Positions 51,362 through 58,393 are shown, counted from the stretch's first letter. The stretch: DNA of 64,000 bases from HNR sp040400085 (GCA_040400085.1 JBBAQX010000010.1:27341-91340); one strand, 5' to 3'. The notes: generated by a model not told the origin, from the sequence alone. Numbers and translations: made by a program.

Positions 51362-51496
51362 TTTGCGCCTCCTTAATTGCGGATTGTTCAAGCTGTAGGG
51401 GGAAGTTAAGGCAGGCGAATTCGCCAAACAGTTCTCTTGCCGCGCGGTCACAATCGGCGCGCATCAAGAGTCATCGGGTTTTTGTGTGAGGTTCAA
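51362..51496 (-). promoter_or_regulatory. Leader of the methyltransferase-helicase operon
   Basis: 135 bases between the terminator after the DUF2958 gene and the methyltransferase GTG. Contains the palindrome GCGAATTCGC and, nearer the gene, CTTGAACAATCCGCAATTAAGGAGG. A promoter is likely here because a strong terminator precedes it, but no clear -35/-10 pair can be named. Confidence 0.35.
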
Positions 51497-51535
51497 AAGA
51501 AAACCGCTCGGACCGATGAAGATCCGAGCGGTTCA
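51497..51535 (-). terminator. Intrinsic terminator built on the CCGAGCGG motif
   Basis: On the - strand ACCGCTCGGA pairs perfectly with TCCGAGCGGT (10 bp, 10-base loop), followed by TTTCTTTT. It follows the stop of the 738-residue gene by 7 bases. This copy has both arms; most other copies of the motif have only the 3' arm plus T-run. Confidence 0.85.
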
Positions 51536-51539
51536 GTAT

Positions 51540-53756
51540 TTACTTCACCAAAACCATGCCGATCTCTGCGGCACGGAGATCCTTCGCTTGGTCGCGCATC
51601 TTGGAGATCCACTCCAGCCGCGCGTCGTCCCCTTCATCCGCTTCGCCGTGCACATACCGCGGCAATGGATCGTTCGGTTTCTCCACGATGCGCGGAACGA
51701 ACGGCTTGTACTCTCCCGCCTTGCTTTGTTCTATGCCGCGCTCGATCGATTCAAGTGCCTCTTTCGAGAGCTCGGTATTCGACTCGGGGAAGGTCGGTAA
51801 GGGCTCAGGATCCGGAGTGGGTTCCGGTTCGGGTGCGGGCGGCTCTTCCGGATTGCGCTTGGCAAGCAGTTCCTTCAGGGTGATCGGCTTCCAGTGGAAG
51901 TCGAGCTCGACGTTGTGCTGAATGAGCTCTGCGATGCTGATGTATCCGAGTTCTCCGTCGCCGTACCCCTGACCCAGACAGGCTTGACCGTATGCCTGAG
52001 ACTGGAACTGTTCGGGCGTATCGTCCGGGGAGCCCTTGTCCTTTTCGAGGATCCACCAATCAGCGCCACCCTTGAAATAGTGGAGATGAATCACGCGATC
52101 TCCGCCCTGACCTTCAGTGTCATAGGTCTTGGGCATCGCCGCGATCGTGGCATTCAGCCGATTGGCGAGCTCGTAGAAGAATTCCTTCTCTTCTCCGCGC
52201 GCACCGTCCAGCACACACCGTCGTTGCTGCTCACTCATCCAGCCCTTCAACTTCTTCATGTTCTTTTCGAACTCGCCGCGCGCGATTTCCTCGGGCGTCT
52301 TGTCCTTCACGGCGATGATTTCCAGCTTGCCCATTTCCTTCGCCGCCTGAACCAACGTCTCAGGCTTGGTCTCTTCGACCGGCTTGGGCTTGGGGTACAC
52401 CGGATCGAACGTTGGCAGTACGCAGTATTCCGCCAGCGCCGTCCACCGACTGAATAGATCCGCGCCGGCCTTTTCCGCCTCTTCCTTGGTGGCGTAGCGC
52501 ATCGCGTTCGTGGACCAGCGGGTCTCATTCTTGTTCGTCTTGCACCCGACTGCGTAGCTCAGTGGCGGCGAGTTCTTCTCGATCTCCTTCATCACGGGGA
52601 TATTTTCAGTGAGCGTCATCCCCATTAAAATCCCGACGACGGATTTCTTTTTCAGGAAGATCGCCACGTTCTTGTCGTTCAGGTGAACCTCGTCGTAGCG
52701 GGTCGCCGCTTGGATGAAGCGAACCTTTTCCGCATCGAACACGCCTGAGCGGGAGCCATCTTTAGTCTCGAAGTAGGTGACGTACTTCGAGGACGTAGGC
52801 ACAACGGTCACGTCGATGGCGTTGAAGCACAAGACGCCGCCTTCGACAGGCACGCCGGTCAGCGGAGCCTTTTCAAACACCGGCTTCAGGCGCGCATCCT
52901 CGACCGTCTTGCTATCCTTGACGTGCATGATGCGTGCGAGGTGGGGGAAGTCCGAATCCACCGCCGCCCGAACGAGCATCGTCATCCCGTCCGTCGAGTA
53001 CGGCGAGTCTTTCACAGAGACGTTCACACCGAAGCCCTGCTCGTCGCGGTACTCGAGGTGTTCGAGACTGTACGCCTGAGCGGGCGGGTTGATGTTCACC
53101 GGCGCTTCAACTTTCGCTGGCATCGGTTCCTCCTTTGGAGCTACGAGCGGAGCCTTCATCTCTTTCCAATCTTCCTTGAGCCACGGCGTCCGACCGCCCG
53201 TGCACCACCAGTGCCAGTCGTGGATGGTATCGAGGGTTCCGTAGGCCTTGCCCTTGTGGACAACGCCGTAACCCTTGATCCCGAAGATTTCCTTCGTTGC
53301 CATATCGACCATCAGCGAACCGCTTCCGTTGATATCGACGTTGCAATACTTCCGGCCGATCTTGATGGTGGACTTGGCGTAGAACTGGCCGTCCGGTTTG
53401 TAGCGATCGGCGGTCTCCTGATCGCAGGTCTTCATCGCGTCATCGTAAGAGCGCTGGTTCGAATCACGCTCCACCAACGCACGCAACTGTTCGATCTTGA
53501 ACATGACCGTGTCGGCTTCGGAAGGTGCCGCATCGGTGGGTTTTGAATCGAGTGTCGCCTCTTCGCCCGTGATCGGTGCGTCCTTGTATTCGGGCGGAAG
53601 GTTCTCCTTCTTTCCATACCACCGCTTCGGTCCATTGAAGTCGGTGAAGCGGAAGTGGTAGCCCTTCATTCGTCCAATAATGTCGGGTCCAGGTTTTCCG
53701 TCGAAAATGATTTCAACGAATCCGGGTCGGGTTCCGTGCCGGATGGTGAACTGCAT
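51540..53756 (-). CDS. Large multidomain protein with DUF2958-like domain
   Basis: 738 residues. N-terminal segment HFRFTDFNGPKRWYGK is repeated in style by other phage plasmid-like proteins. Residues about 250-410 are a beta-rich domain ending GVFDAEKVRFIQ...FLKKKSVVGILMGM, which looks faintly like one domain of a sliding clamp, unproven. Residues about 570-660 (RVIHLHYFKGGADWWILEKD, GELGYISIAELIQ, ELDFHWKPITLKEL) match DUF2958. A Pro/Glu-rich linker and helical end follow. Seen beside methyltransferase and SNF2 genes on mobile elements; function unknown. Confidence 0.7.
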   Translation of the reverse strand: MQFTIRHGTRPGFVEIIFDGKPGPDIIGRMKGYHFRFTDFNGPKRWYGKKENLPPEYKDAPITGEEATLDSKPTDAAPSEADTVMFKIEQLRALVERDSNQRSYDDAMKTCDQETADRYKPDGQFYAKSTIKIGRKYCNVDINGSGSLMVDMATKEIFGIKGYGVVHKGKAYGTLDTIHDWHWWCTGGRTPWLKEDWKEMKAPLVAPKEEPMPAKVEAPVNINPPAQAYSLEHLEYRDEQGFGVNVSVKDSPYSTDGMTMLVRAAVDSDFPHLARIMHVKDSKTVEDARLKPVFEKAPLTGVPVEGGVLCFNAIDVTVVPTSSKYVTYFETKDGSRSGVFDAEKVRFIQAATRYDEVHLNDKNVAIFLKKKSVVGILMGMTLTENIPVMKEIEKNSPPLSYAVGCKTNKNETRWSTNAMRYATKEEAEKAGADLFSRWTALAEYCVLPTFDPVYPKPKPVEETKPETLVQAAKEMGKLEIIAVKDKTPEEIARGEFEKNMKKLKGWMSEQQRRCVLDGARGEEKEFFYELANRLNATIAAMPKTYDTEGQGGDRVIHLHYFKGGADWWILEKDKGSPDDTPEQFQSQAYGQACLGQGYGDGELGYISIAELIQHNVELDFHWKPITLKELLAKRNPEEPPAPEPEPTPDPEPLPTFPESNTELSKEALESIERGIEQSKAGEYKPFVPRIVEKPNDPLPRYVHGEADEGDDARLEWISKMRDQAKDLRAAEIGMVLVK

Positions 53757-54013
53757 GGCGTGGTCTCCTTTTGGGTTCTGAATTCAATCACCTGCGCGCG
53801 GTACTGACACCGCGTGCAGATGCAATCACTGAAGCTGGAGTAAACGGGCGGGTCACACTCGAGCACGGGACAGAACTGAAGTCCGGCGTGTGTGCATCGC
53901 ACCAACACCTCGTGTGCGATGTCAAACTCGTCTGTGTTTCCGCACTTCGGACAGAGGAAACCGTCGATGGGGTCGCCACCGACGATCACCTCTGTGTTGT
54001 TCGAGTCGCTCAC
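53666..54013 (-). CDS. Zinc-ribbon protein with overlapping tail
   Basis: 115 residues, ATG 54013. CPKC, a middle C...C (CTHAGLQFCPVLEC) and CTRC form a zinc region. The last 31 residues (SPSGTEPDPDSLKS...) are low complexity and lie in the 91-base overlap with the start of the 738-residue gene. Function unknown. Confidence 0.6.
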   Translation of the reverse strand: MSDSNNTEVIVGGDPIDGFLCPKCGNTDEFDIAHEVLVRCTHAGLQFCPVLECDPPVYSSFSDCICTRCQYRAQVIEFRTQKETTPCSSPSGTEPDPDSLKSFSTENLDPTLLDE

Positions 54014-54026
54014 TGAGGTTCCTTTC

Positions 54027-54224
54027 TCAGCACGCCTTTGAGTATCGCGGCGTGCGCTTGCTCTTGGTTCTTTGCGAACGAATTAAAGACTTCATGTAGG
54101 GTGATAGCTCCACTCCATCGAGCGGGGCGGCCCGGCGAATGACCATCTGTAGATCCTCACCAATAGTGTCCTTGTTAAACGGCTCACGGTTGATGGCGTT
54201 GTTCACGTTGTCGAAACTGGACAT
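54027..54224 (-). CDS. Small hypothetical protein
   Basis: 65 residues from ATG 54224 (behind AGGAGTGCCGCCT); ATG 54233 is also possible. SSFDNVNNAINREPFNKDTIG, then a helix and a basic end. No family recognised. Confidence 0.5.
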   Translation of the reverse strand: MSSFDNVNNAINREPFNKDTIGEDLQMVIRRAAPLDGVELSPYMKSLIRSQRTKSKRTPRYSKAC

Positions 54225-54283
54225 AGGCGGCACTCCTGTTCATCCTTCGACCTTTCCCTCCACATGGATCAGACCTGACTGAA

Positions 54284-54592
54284 TTAGTGTGATGCCTCCC
54301 CCTGCAATTTGCAGATCTCGGCTTTCCAAGCGTCGTACTGAGATTGGTACTGCGGGGCGATCGGGTAGTCCGGCGACTCGCCGAGCTTCTCGTCAATCCA
54401 GCGCTTGCAGAGCTCAAAGCCTTCGCCGTCGCAGTAATATTCTCCCCACACCAACAACTGCCCGTCTCCGCTCAGGTCGTAGACGTGTACGTTGTAGCTG
54501 TAGAGCTCGAGCTTGAACCCGCGGTAGAATTCGCGCGGGAAGGCGAACGCGGTGAAGCCATCACCTTTTGTGATCGTCAGCGGCGTGTGCAT
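54284..54592 (-). CDS. Hypothetical protein
   Basis: 102 residues from ATG 54592, overlapping the upstream gene by 16 bases. Tyr-rich beta start (YRGFKLELYSYNVHVYDLSG), then a helical end (YDAWKAEICKLQG). The upstream frame extension is a shadow. Function unknown. Confidence 0.55.
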   Translation of the reverse strand: MHTPLTITKGDGFTAFAFPREFYRGFKLELYSYNVHVYDLSGDGQLLVWGEYYCDGEGFELCKRWIDEKLGESPDYPIAPQYQSQYDAWKAEICKLQGEASH

Positions 54593-54864
54593 AGGGCTGG
54601 ATCCTTTACGTACCCGAGGAACTGCATCGCCATCGCGTGCGGGTCTTCGAACCAGCTTTTCACGGTGTCGATTCCGAGCCAAGAGACTGTGTACGTGAAG
54701 TCCTCGTGAGATTTTCCCGTGCGCCAGGCTCTCCACCCTCGACCCGGAACACGACACACGTCGATCCCATACAGCTTCAGGTATTCGTTCAGTGCGCGGT
54801 GGTGGCATCGCGTGTGTCCGATCGCCTTCAGGTCGCGCTCGGTTTGGCTTACTGTTTCAGGCAT
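54577..54864 (-). CDS. Hypothetical protein
   Basis: 95 residues from ATG 54864, behind AAGGAGATGGAACT. CHHRALNEYLKLYGIDVCRV and GRGWRAWRTGKSHEDF; one helical and one Trp-rich part. Same operon as its neighbours. No known family. Confidence 0.55.
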   Translation of the reverse strand: MPETVSQTERDLKAIGHTRCHHRALNEYLKLYGIDVCRVPGRGWRAWRTGKSHEDFTYTVSWLGIDTVKSWFEDPHAMAMQFLGYVKDPALCTRR

Positions 54865-55076
54865 AGTTCCATCTCCTTGACGTAGGCCACCCAGCCGCGA
54901 CGATGCAAGCCGTTTAAGTAGCCTTCTACGAATCCGTTGTTCTCTTGTGCGGCGGCCTTCGCTTGCCAGAGGCGATCGAAGTTGCCGAGAATCTTTAGTG
55001 AGTAGCCTCGGTCTGTTGGCACCGTATCCCCAGTGATTGACCAAAAGGGGAACGTGCGCACTGCCGTCTCTGGCAT
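54849..55076 (-). CDS. Small hypothetical protein
   Basis: 75 residues, ATG 55076 behind GACAGGAGAGCGACC. Helical second half (WQAKAAAQENNGFVEGYL). Overlaps the next gene by 16 bases. It is the first gene after the structured RNA at 55115-55240. Confidence 0.55.
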   Translation of the reverse strand: MPETAVRTFPFWSITGDTVPTDRGYSLKILGNFDRLWQAKAAAQENNGFVEGYLNGLHRRGWVAYVKEMELCLKQ

Positions 55077-55114
55077 GGTCGCTCTCCTGTCTCGTTATCT
55101 GGTTTGAACTCCAA

Positions 55115-55240
55115 CAGAGAACCGCGCGGGATGGAATAACTGCTCGTTAAGGTTTTGAACCCAGCGCAGGACTATCCATCTTTTACGGGGTATCAAATCC
55201 CGCTACTTCGGCTCTATCGGTGCCGCCGCGCGGTTCTCTG
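55115..55240 (-). ncRNA. 126-nt multi-stem RNA candidate
   Basis: A perfect 15-bp inverted repeat, CAGAGAACCGCGCGG and its complement, closes 96 internal bases. Inside are further stems (- strand order): CGGC/GCCG, CGGG/CCCG, and a nested arm GATGGA/TCCATC containing CTGC/GCAG and GGGTT/AACCT. So nearly all bases can pair. It is not a tRNA (no T-loop or acceptor) and lacks a terminal T-run. The closing arms resemble the CCGAGCGGTTTTC motif (CCGCGCGGTTCTC). Strand is uncertain because the stems are symmetric; the - strand is chosen by gene direction. Confidence 0.6.
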
Positions 55241-55251
55241 CCCCTATTTCG

Positions 55252-55590
55252 TTACACTCCGCCGACGTACTTACCAAGCGTGGCGAGGAAGAGCGCGTTC
55301 GCATGCTGCCCTTCCGGAGTGATCGTTCCTTCGTTCATCGCGCTCAGTGGGTCCGCGTAGCCTTCCTTGCAACCGATCGGCACGCTGTGCTTGCGGAACG
55401 TCGGTTGCTTCGGGAGCTTGCGCGTCACCACACCGAACCGAGTGGCGAACGCGTACCATCGGCCCGGGCGTTCGTGCTGGACGACGACACGAGCGTGTAC
55501 CTTGCGCGGATCGGACGGTTCGGGTTTCTTCGTGGTGCGGTACGAATTCAACGGCACCAGCGTTGGACGGACGGCGGTCGCTGCGCTCAT
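55252..55590 (-). CDS. Hypothetical protein
   Basis: 112 residues from ATG 55590 (AAGGAGACTGCT). Basic middle (KVHARVVVQHERPGRWYAF; TRKLPKQPTFRK), then GYADPLSAMNEGT. No recognised motif; possible nucleic-acid binder by charge. Flanked by structured RNA on both sides. Confidence 0.55.
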   Translation of the reverse strand: MSAATAVRPTLVPLNSYRTTKKPEPSDPRKVHARVVVQHERPGRWYAFATRFGVVTRKLPKQPTFRKHSVPIGCKEGYADPLSAMNEGTITPEGQHANALFLATLGKYVGGV

Positions 55591-56116
55591 AGCAGTCTCC
55601 TTGTTATGGGTTCTCGTTATGAGAGCCCGCATTTGTGACCCCCTGATCCTGTCAACCGGACGTCGGGATTTGACCGGTTCTTTTTTCCAGTCAGGGGGGC
55701 GCTAACGCGCGTTCTCGTATTTAGTTTTCAATCTGCCGGACAGGCTCCGGTGGGCCTTGTCTGCCTGTTACTCCGGGCGGTCGCGGATACGGTTCATCCA
55801 GCGGCCTCCTTCCTCTCAGAGCTTTAGTCGTATAAGCTGAGTAAGTTGGCTGGTTCGCCGAGTCGTGGCTATCAGCACAGGAGTTTGGGTTGGCATGTGA
55901 GACGTGGGTTCGAGGGCGAGGTAAGGTTAGTAACCCATAAGTCACCCCTTTCTCCGTAAGGTATGCGGGGTGGGATCTGCCGGTTCCCACTCCTAGTGAT
56001 TCTTGCTGCGCAGATTGGTGGCAGTGGGCTTCATGCGCGGCCCTGAAACTCGAGCGTCCTCGGCCTCGGCAAAGCAACTTCGTGAGATTTGCAATCGACA
56101 TGACTGGGAGAGGCGT
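55591..56116 (-). other. 526-base stretch without a convincing gene
   Basis: Hairpins stand near the downstream gene: GGGTTCTC/GAGAGCCC at 55607-55627, and a nested pair at 55639-55698 (CCCCCTGA/TCAGGGGG around AACCGG/CCGGTT). A 126-codon open frame on the - strand (55721-56101) is rich in Arg, His and Pro, has no good ribosome site, and reads like chance sequence. No tRNA was recognised. Probably a long untranslated or regulatory region. Confidence 0.45.
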
Positions 56117-56133
56117 GAAGAAAACCGCTCGGC
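56117..56133 (-). repeat. Stop-associated CCGAGCGGTTTTCTTC motif
   Basis: Begins one base after the TAG stop of the 53-residue gene (- strand GCCGAGCGGTTTTCTTC). No second arm, so a simple hairpin terminator is weak here; it fits a protein-binding or rho-type site better. Confidence 0.65.
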
Positions 56134-56294
56134 TAATTCAAAATAAGCCAGCGAATAAAAGCCTCTGCGTCATTCTGCGCGTCAGATTCCGTCGCGCAGT
56201 AGCCAGCGCCCATGAGTAAGCCAGCCTCGTTATCGACTGTCCATTCGAACAGATTTTCTTCGGGGCATGGGGTGATATGGATTGTGTAGGTCAT
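56133..56294 (-). CDS. Small acidic protein
   Basis: 53 residues, ATG 56294 in an ATGA overlap. TYTIHITPCPEENLFEW, then DAQNDAEAFIRWLIL; acidic and amphipathic, similar in size to phage inhibitor proteins. Function unknown. Its stop codon touches the CCGAGCGG motif. Confidence 0.6.
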   Translation of the reverse strand: MTYTIHITPCPEENLFEWTVDNEAGLLMGAGYCATESDAQNDAEAFIRWLILN

Positions 56295-56590
56295 GTGCGT
56301 TCAATCCTTCCATCACACTCACAGTGGCGGATGCTCGGGTATCCAGCTTTCTCCCGAACGATCTCAGCGGCCTTCTCGACCGTGATCCCGCCGCCGACGC
56401 ACTCCGCAGTGAACCGGCTGAAGTCAGTCGCCATTGCAAGGAAGTAGCCATCCGGTCGGGTCGGCGCGGCGACATAGCCCAGTCTGCGACATTCGCGTTC
56501 GTTCGCATCCATCCGACCGTTGCGCATGCGCGGTTCGCCTTTCCAGAACCCGACAACGGTCGCTACGATCCGTTCTTTCACCGCTCCCAT
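56291..56590 (-). CDS. Hypothetical protein
   Basis: 99 residues from ATG 56590 (AAGGAGCCGCTGGT). IVATVVGFWKGEPRMRNGR, GYVAAPTRPDGYFLAMATDFSR (two pieces), then VEKAAEIVREKAGYPSIRHCE. No known family; overlaps the membrane peptide gene by 13 bases. Confidence 0.55.
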   Translation of the reverse strand: MGAVKERIVATVVGFWKGEPRMRNGRMDANERECRRLGYVAAPTRPDGYFLAMATDFSRFTAECVGGGITVEKAAEIVREKAGYPSIRHCECDGRIERT

Positions 56591-56700
56591 ACCAGCGGCT
56601 CCTTTGAAAGCTGATCGGTCTCGCTGGTTGTTCGGGCTGAGCGGATGAGCACAACCCCGATCCCAATCAACGTCAGACCCAGCAGTGCCATGTAAAGCAT
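56578..56700 (-). CDS. 40-residue membrane peptide
   Basis: ATG 56700, GGGGG upstream. MLYMALLGLTLIGIGVVLIR is one transmembrane helix, followed by a short polar end (TTSETDQLSKEPL). A small single-pass protein, perhaps inhibitory or holin-like. Not detected by length filters. Confidence 0.5.
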   Translation of the reverse strand: MLYMALLGLTLIGIGVVLIRSARTTSETDQLSKEPLVWER

Positions 56701-56751
56701 TGGTCAATTCCCCCTTTGATGAATGCGTTGTTTCGGACGGATGCGGCGGCG

Positions 56752-56770
56752 TGTTCAGAAAACCGCTCGG
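56752..56770 (-). repeat. Stop-associated motif copy identical to the left-arm copy
   Basis: - strand CCGAGCGGTTTTCTGAACA. The last 17 bases are identical to 2261-2277 on the + strand, 54 kb away and on the other arm. Confidence 0.65.
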
Positions 56771-56796
56771 CTTACAAATGTCGAGAGTTCGTTACA

Positions 56797-56816
56797 ATGC
56801 GTGAGGTATCACGCAT
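56797..56816. promoter_or_regulatory. Perfect palindrome, candidate operator
   Basis: ATGCGTGA-GGTA-TCACGCAT, 8-bp arms, 6 bases after the stop of the 55-residue gene. No T-run. Could bind a dimeric repressor or be a short hairpin. Confidence 0.45.
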
Positions 56817-56822
56817 ACGTCA

Positions 56823-56990
56823 CTAAAAGCTGAACAGTCGCGACAGGGTGTTGATAGAGCGGATGGCACGGGCGGCGCCGGCGAAGCGGTTCGTCAGGCG
56901 CACGGCGACGTTGCGGCGGATCTTCGCGGGGCGTTCCATGATGATGGTTTGTTGGCCGCGTTCGTCGTAGGAGATCTTCAGGTTCGGCAT
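56823..56990 (-). CDS. Small basic protein
   Basis: 55 residues, ATG 56990 behind AAAGGAACGTACC and a terminator. MPNLKISYDERGQQTII, then a very basic helix (RPAKIRRNVAVRLTNRF). Likely nucleic-acid-binding. The longer frame that spans this region in another phase is a shadow. Confidence 0.6.
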   Translation of the reverse strand: MPNLKISYDERGQQTIIMERPAKIRRNVAVRLTNRFAGAARAIRSINTLSRLFSF

Positions 56991-57008
56991 GGTACGTTCC
57001 TTTCAAAC

Positions 57009-57033
57009 GAAAAACCCCGGCGATGTGCCGGGG
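57009..57033 (-). terminator. Intrinsic terminator
   Basis: - strand CCCCGGC-ACATC-GCCGGGG then TTTTTCG: a 7-bp GC stem with 5 T, 19 bases before the next gene. It follows structured element copy E, as copy A is also followed by a terminator. Confidence 0.9.
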
Positions 57034-57044
57034 TCGGTCGGGCG

Positions 57045-57096
57045 ACAGGCCCAGAAGAGCGCCCCGTTCATCACGAGGCGTTGCTTGCGGGTCTGG
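57045..57096 (-). ncRNA. Structured intergenic element family 1, copy E
   Basis: - strand CCAGACCCGC...GGGCCTGT. CAGACCC pairs with GGGCCTG (one G-U) as in the other copies; the middle differs (a longer, GC-rich insert). It starts directly after a TAA (57099-57097). The most divergent copy. Confidence 0.55.
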
Positions 57097-57210
57097 TTAT
57101 TTTGACTTATCTAAACGAGAAGCGATGCGTATGTCTATGACGTAGACGCTCCTTTGGGTAAAAAATCCGCCTTTGAAGAAATTTCTCCCTCGTCTTTCAC
57201 CTTTCCGCAA
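57097..57210 (-). CDS. Possible 37-residue peptide
   Basis: TTG 57210 to TAA 57097. KGGFFTQRSVYVIDIR and a basic start. The stop codon abuts structured element E exactly, as real gene stops abut copies A, B and C, which is the main support. No clear ribosome site. Confidence 0.3.
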   Translation of the reverse strand: MRKGERRGRNFFKGGFFTQRSVYVIDIRIASRLDKSK

Positions 57211-57230
57211 TGGTCTATACCACCACCCAT
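57135..57230 (-). CDS. Possible 31-residue peptide
   Basis: ATG 57230 overlaps the stop of the acidic protein gene (TGATG). GGGIDHCGKVKDEGEISSK. The overlap supports coupling; nothing else does. It overlaps the 37-residue frame in a different phase, so at most one may be real. Confidence 0.3.
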   Translation of the reverse strand: MGGGIDHCGKVKDEGEISSKADFLPKGASTS

Positions 57231-57430
57231 CACGGTCTTTTTTCCACTTCTGCGGCCTCTTCGTCTTCATCGTTTTCTTCTTCCTCTTTCTCTTCGTCCA
57301 GTTCTACGTGGGCCTCGCATTGACCATCCCGCTCGGCGCGGTCCGCTTGTGCGCGGCGTATCTTCCGTCGCACTTGGTTGCGGTAGATTTGTTCGTCTTC
57401 CGGGTGGTCGTCATCGCGGTAGTAGCCCAT
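57230..57430 (-). CDS. Small highly acidic protein
   Basis: 66 residues, coupled by TAATG to the secreted protein gene. DDDHPEDEQIYRNQVRRK, then a 25-residue run of Glu and Asp (ELDEEKEEEENDEDEEAAE). Very acidic phage proteins often mimic DNA and block host DNA-binding enzymes; this is an inference from charge only. Confidence 0.6.
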   Translation of the reverse strand: MGYYRDDDHPEDEQIYRNQVRRKIRRAQADRAERDGQCEAHVELDEEKEEEENDEDEEAAEVEKRP

Positions 57431-57678
57431 TAGTCGTCTTTCGCGGTCTCGCGTGCCTGTTCGATCTTGCCTTTCTGAAGAAGGTCGATGATCTTTTTCG
57501 CCTTCGACAGATTGGTGACGGTCGCGAAACATTCATTCTTGTCGTTGGTCTTGATCATGATCTCGCACTCGCCGCTGTGTACGTGATACACAACGGTTAG
57601 GCGCTCGGCATCGATCGGTTCGTCGGCGGCTGCCAGGCTTAACGCGCAAAGCAACGCCGCGAGTAGAATCACTCGCAC
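57430..57678 (-). CDS. Small secreted protein
   Basis: 82 residues from GTG 57678 (GAGGGATTGAAT). Signal peptide VRVILLAALLCALSLAAA, mature part starting DEPIDAERL, with SGECEIMIKTNDKNECF (two Cys) and a helical end. Function unknown. The longer upstream frame is unsupported. Confidence 0.6.
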   Translation of the reverse strand: MRVILLAALLCALSLAAADEPIDAERLTVVYHVHSGECEIMIKTNDKNECFATVTNLSKAKKIIDLLQKGKIEQARETAKDD

Positions 57679-57780
57679 ATTCAATCCCTCAATCCTCTGC
57701 ACCACACAGGCGGAGCATTCACGGATCCTCTCTGTAGAGAAGAACCATGGGCGCCCCGCCAAGGACGCCTTCCAACTTAC

Positions 57781-57948
57781 TTAAAACAGTGCATGCTTTC
57801 GTTCATGAGTGCGGCGACTCGATCGTATGGGGTTCGTTCGTTGCCCGATTGAATAGCTGAACGGATTGGCGCTCCGTCGTTGGAGTCCCGTCAGCTTTAG
57901 GACAATCCACCACCACACATCGAGATGCCAAAATGCCCAATAAAGCAT
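57781..57948 (-). CDS. Small hydrophobic-start protein
   Basis: 55 residues, ATG 57948 behind CAGGAGACTGA. MLYWAFWHLDVWWWIVLKLTG is Trp-rich and hydrophobic, then a basic tail (RSSRRTHERKH). A membrane peptide is likely. The good ribosome site is the main support. Confidence 0.45.
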   Translation of the reverse strand: MLYWAFWHLDVWWWIVLKLTGLQRRSANPFSYSIGQRTNPIRSSRRTHERKHALF

Positions 57949-58089
57949 TCAGTCTCCTGTTAGTTATCTCGGTCGCGGGTATCTAATCCGCGACCGAGAC
58001 ACACTGGCGAGATGCAGACCGCAGTCGTTTCCATCTCGCGCATCGTTTTGGTTCATCGACATGACCTGAAGCGGTCTTTAAAAAACCGC
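57949..58089 (-). ncRNA. Structured intergenic region
   Basis: TCTCGGTCGCGG / CCGCGACCGAGA (12 bp, 57967-57999) and GCGAGATG / CATCTCGC (8 bp, 58008-58040) form two hairpins between the stop of the 86-residue gene and the next ribosome site. Near the stop, GCGGT...ACCGC pairs over the motif copy at 58081. Possibly a leader or small RNA. Confidence 0.5.
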
Positions 58090-58093
58090 TCAG
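58081..58093 (-). repeat. Stop-associated motif copy (variant)
   Basis: - strand TGAGCGGTTTTTTAAAG; the TGA is the stop of the 86-residue gene, exactly as at 2260 on the left arm. Confidence 0.55.
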
Positions 58094-58350
58094 CAATACA
58101 CACCCAGACCCGAAATAATTTTCCGGTGCCGCGGGAAGATCTTGCTGATCACGCGGTTGATGCGGGCGAGGGTGGGGTATTCGGTCTTGTCGACCGCTCC
58201 GGCCCGCAGTTCCCAGCGGAACTTCTCGGTCGTGCGATCGAAGATCACGTAGACCGGGACTTCCGTAGTTGGCGCGGGGATCGGGGTGGACTGTTGTTGT
58301 GCCTTCTGGAACTGTTCGATGCGACTGACACTTGCGCAGACGGTTGTCAT
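58090..58350 (-). CDS. Hypothetical protein
   Basis: 86 residues from ATG 58350 behind AAAGGACGTGCATC. Thr/Pro start, EVPVYVIFDRTTEKFRWELR (strand pair), then EYPTLARINRVISKIFPRH. No family recognised. Confidence 0.55.
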   Translation of the reverse strand: MTTVCASVSRIEQFQKAQQQSTPIPAPTTEVPVYVIFDRTTEKFRWELRAGAVDKTEYPTLARINRVISKIFPRHRKIISGLGVYC

Positions 58351-58368
58351 GATGCACGTCCTTTCACG

Positions 58369-58393
58369 AAAAAACCCCGCGTTTGCGGGGTTA
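58369..58393 (-). terminator. Intrinsic terminator
   Basis: - strand CCCCGC-AAAC-GCGGGG then TTTTTT; 6-bp GC stem directly after structured element copy A. Confidence 0.9.

Noticed and set aside
55115..55240. tRNA or tmRNA in the structured element
   Set aside because: GGTTCAAAACC and similar strings recall a T-arm, but no acceptor stem, D-arm and anticodon arm of the right sizes fit together.
55721..56101. 126-codon - strand open frame in the 55.6-56.1 kb gap
   Set aside because: No ribosome site, Arg/His/Pro-heavy composition typical of unselected GC-rich sequence, and hairpins nearby. Kept as non-coding.
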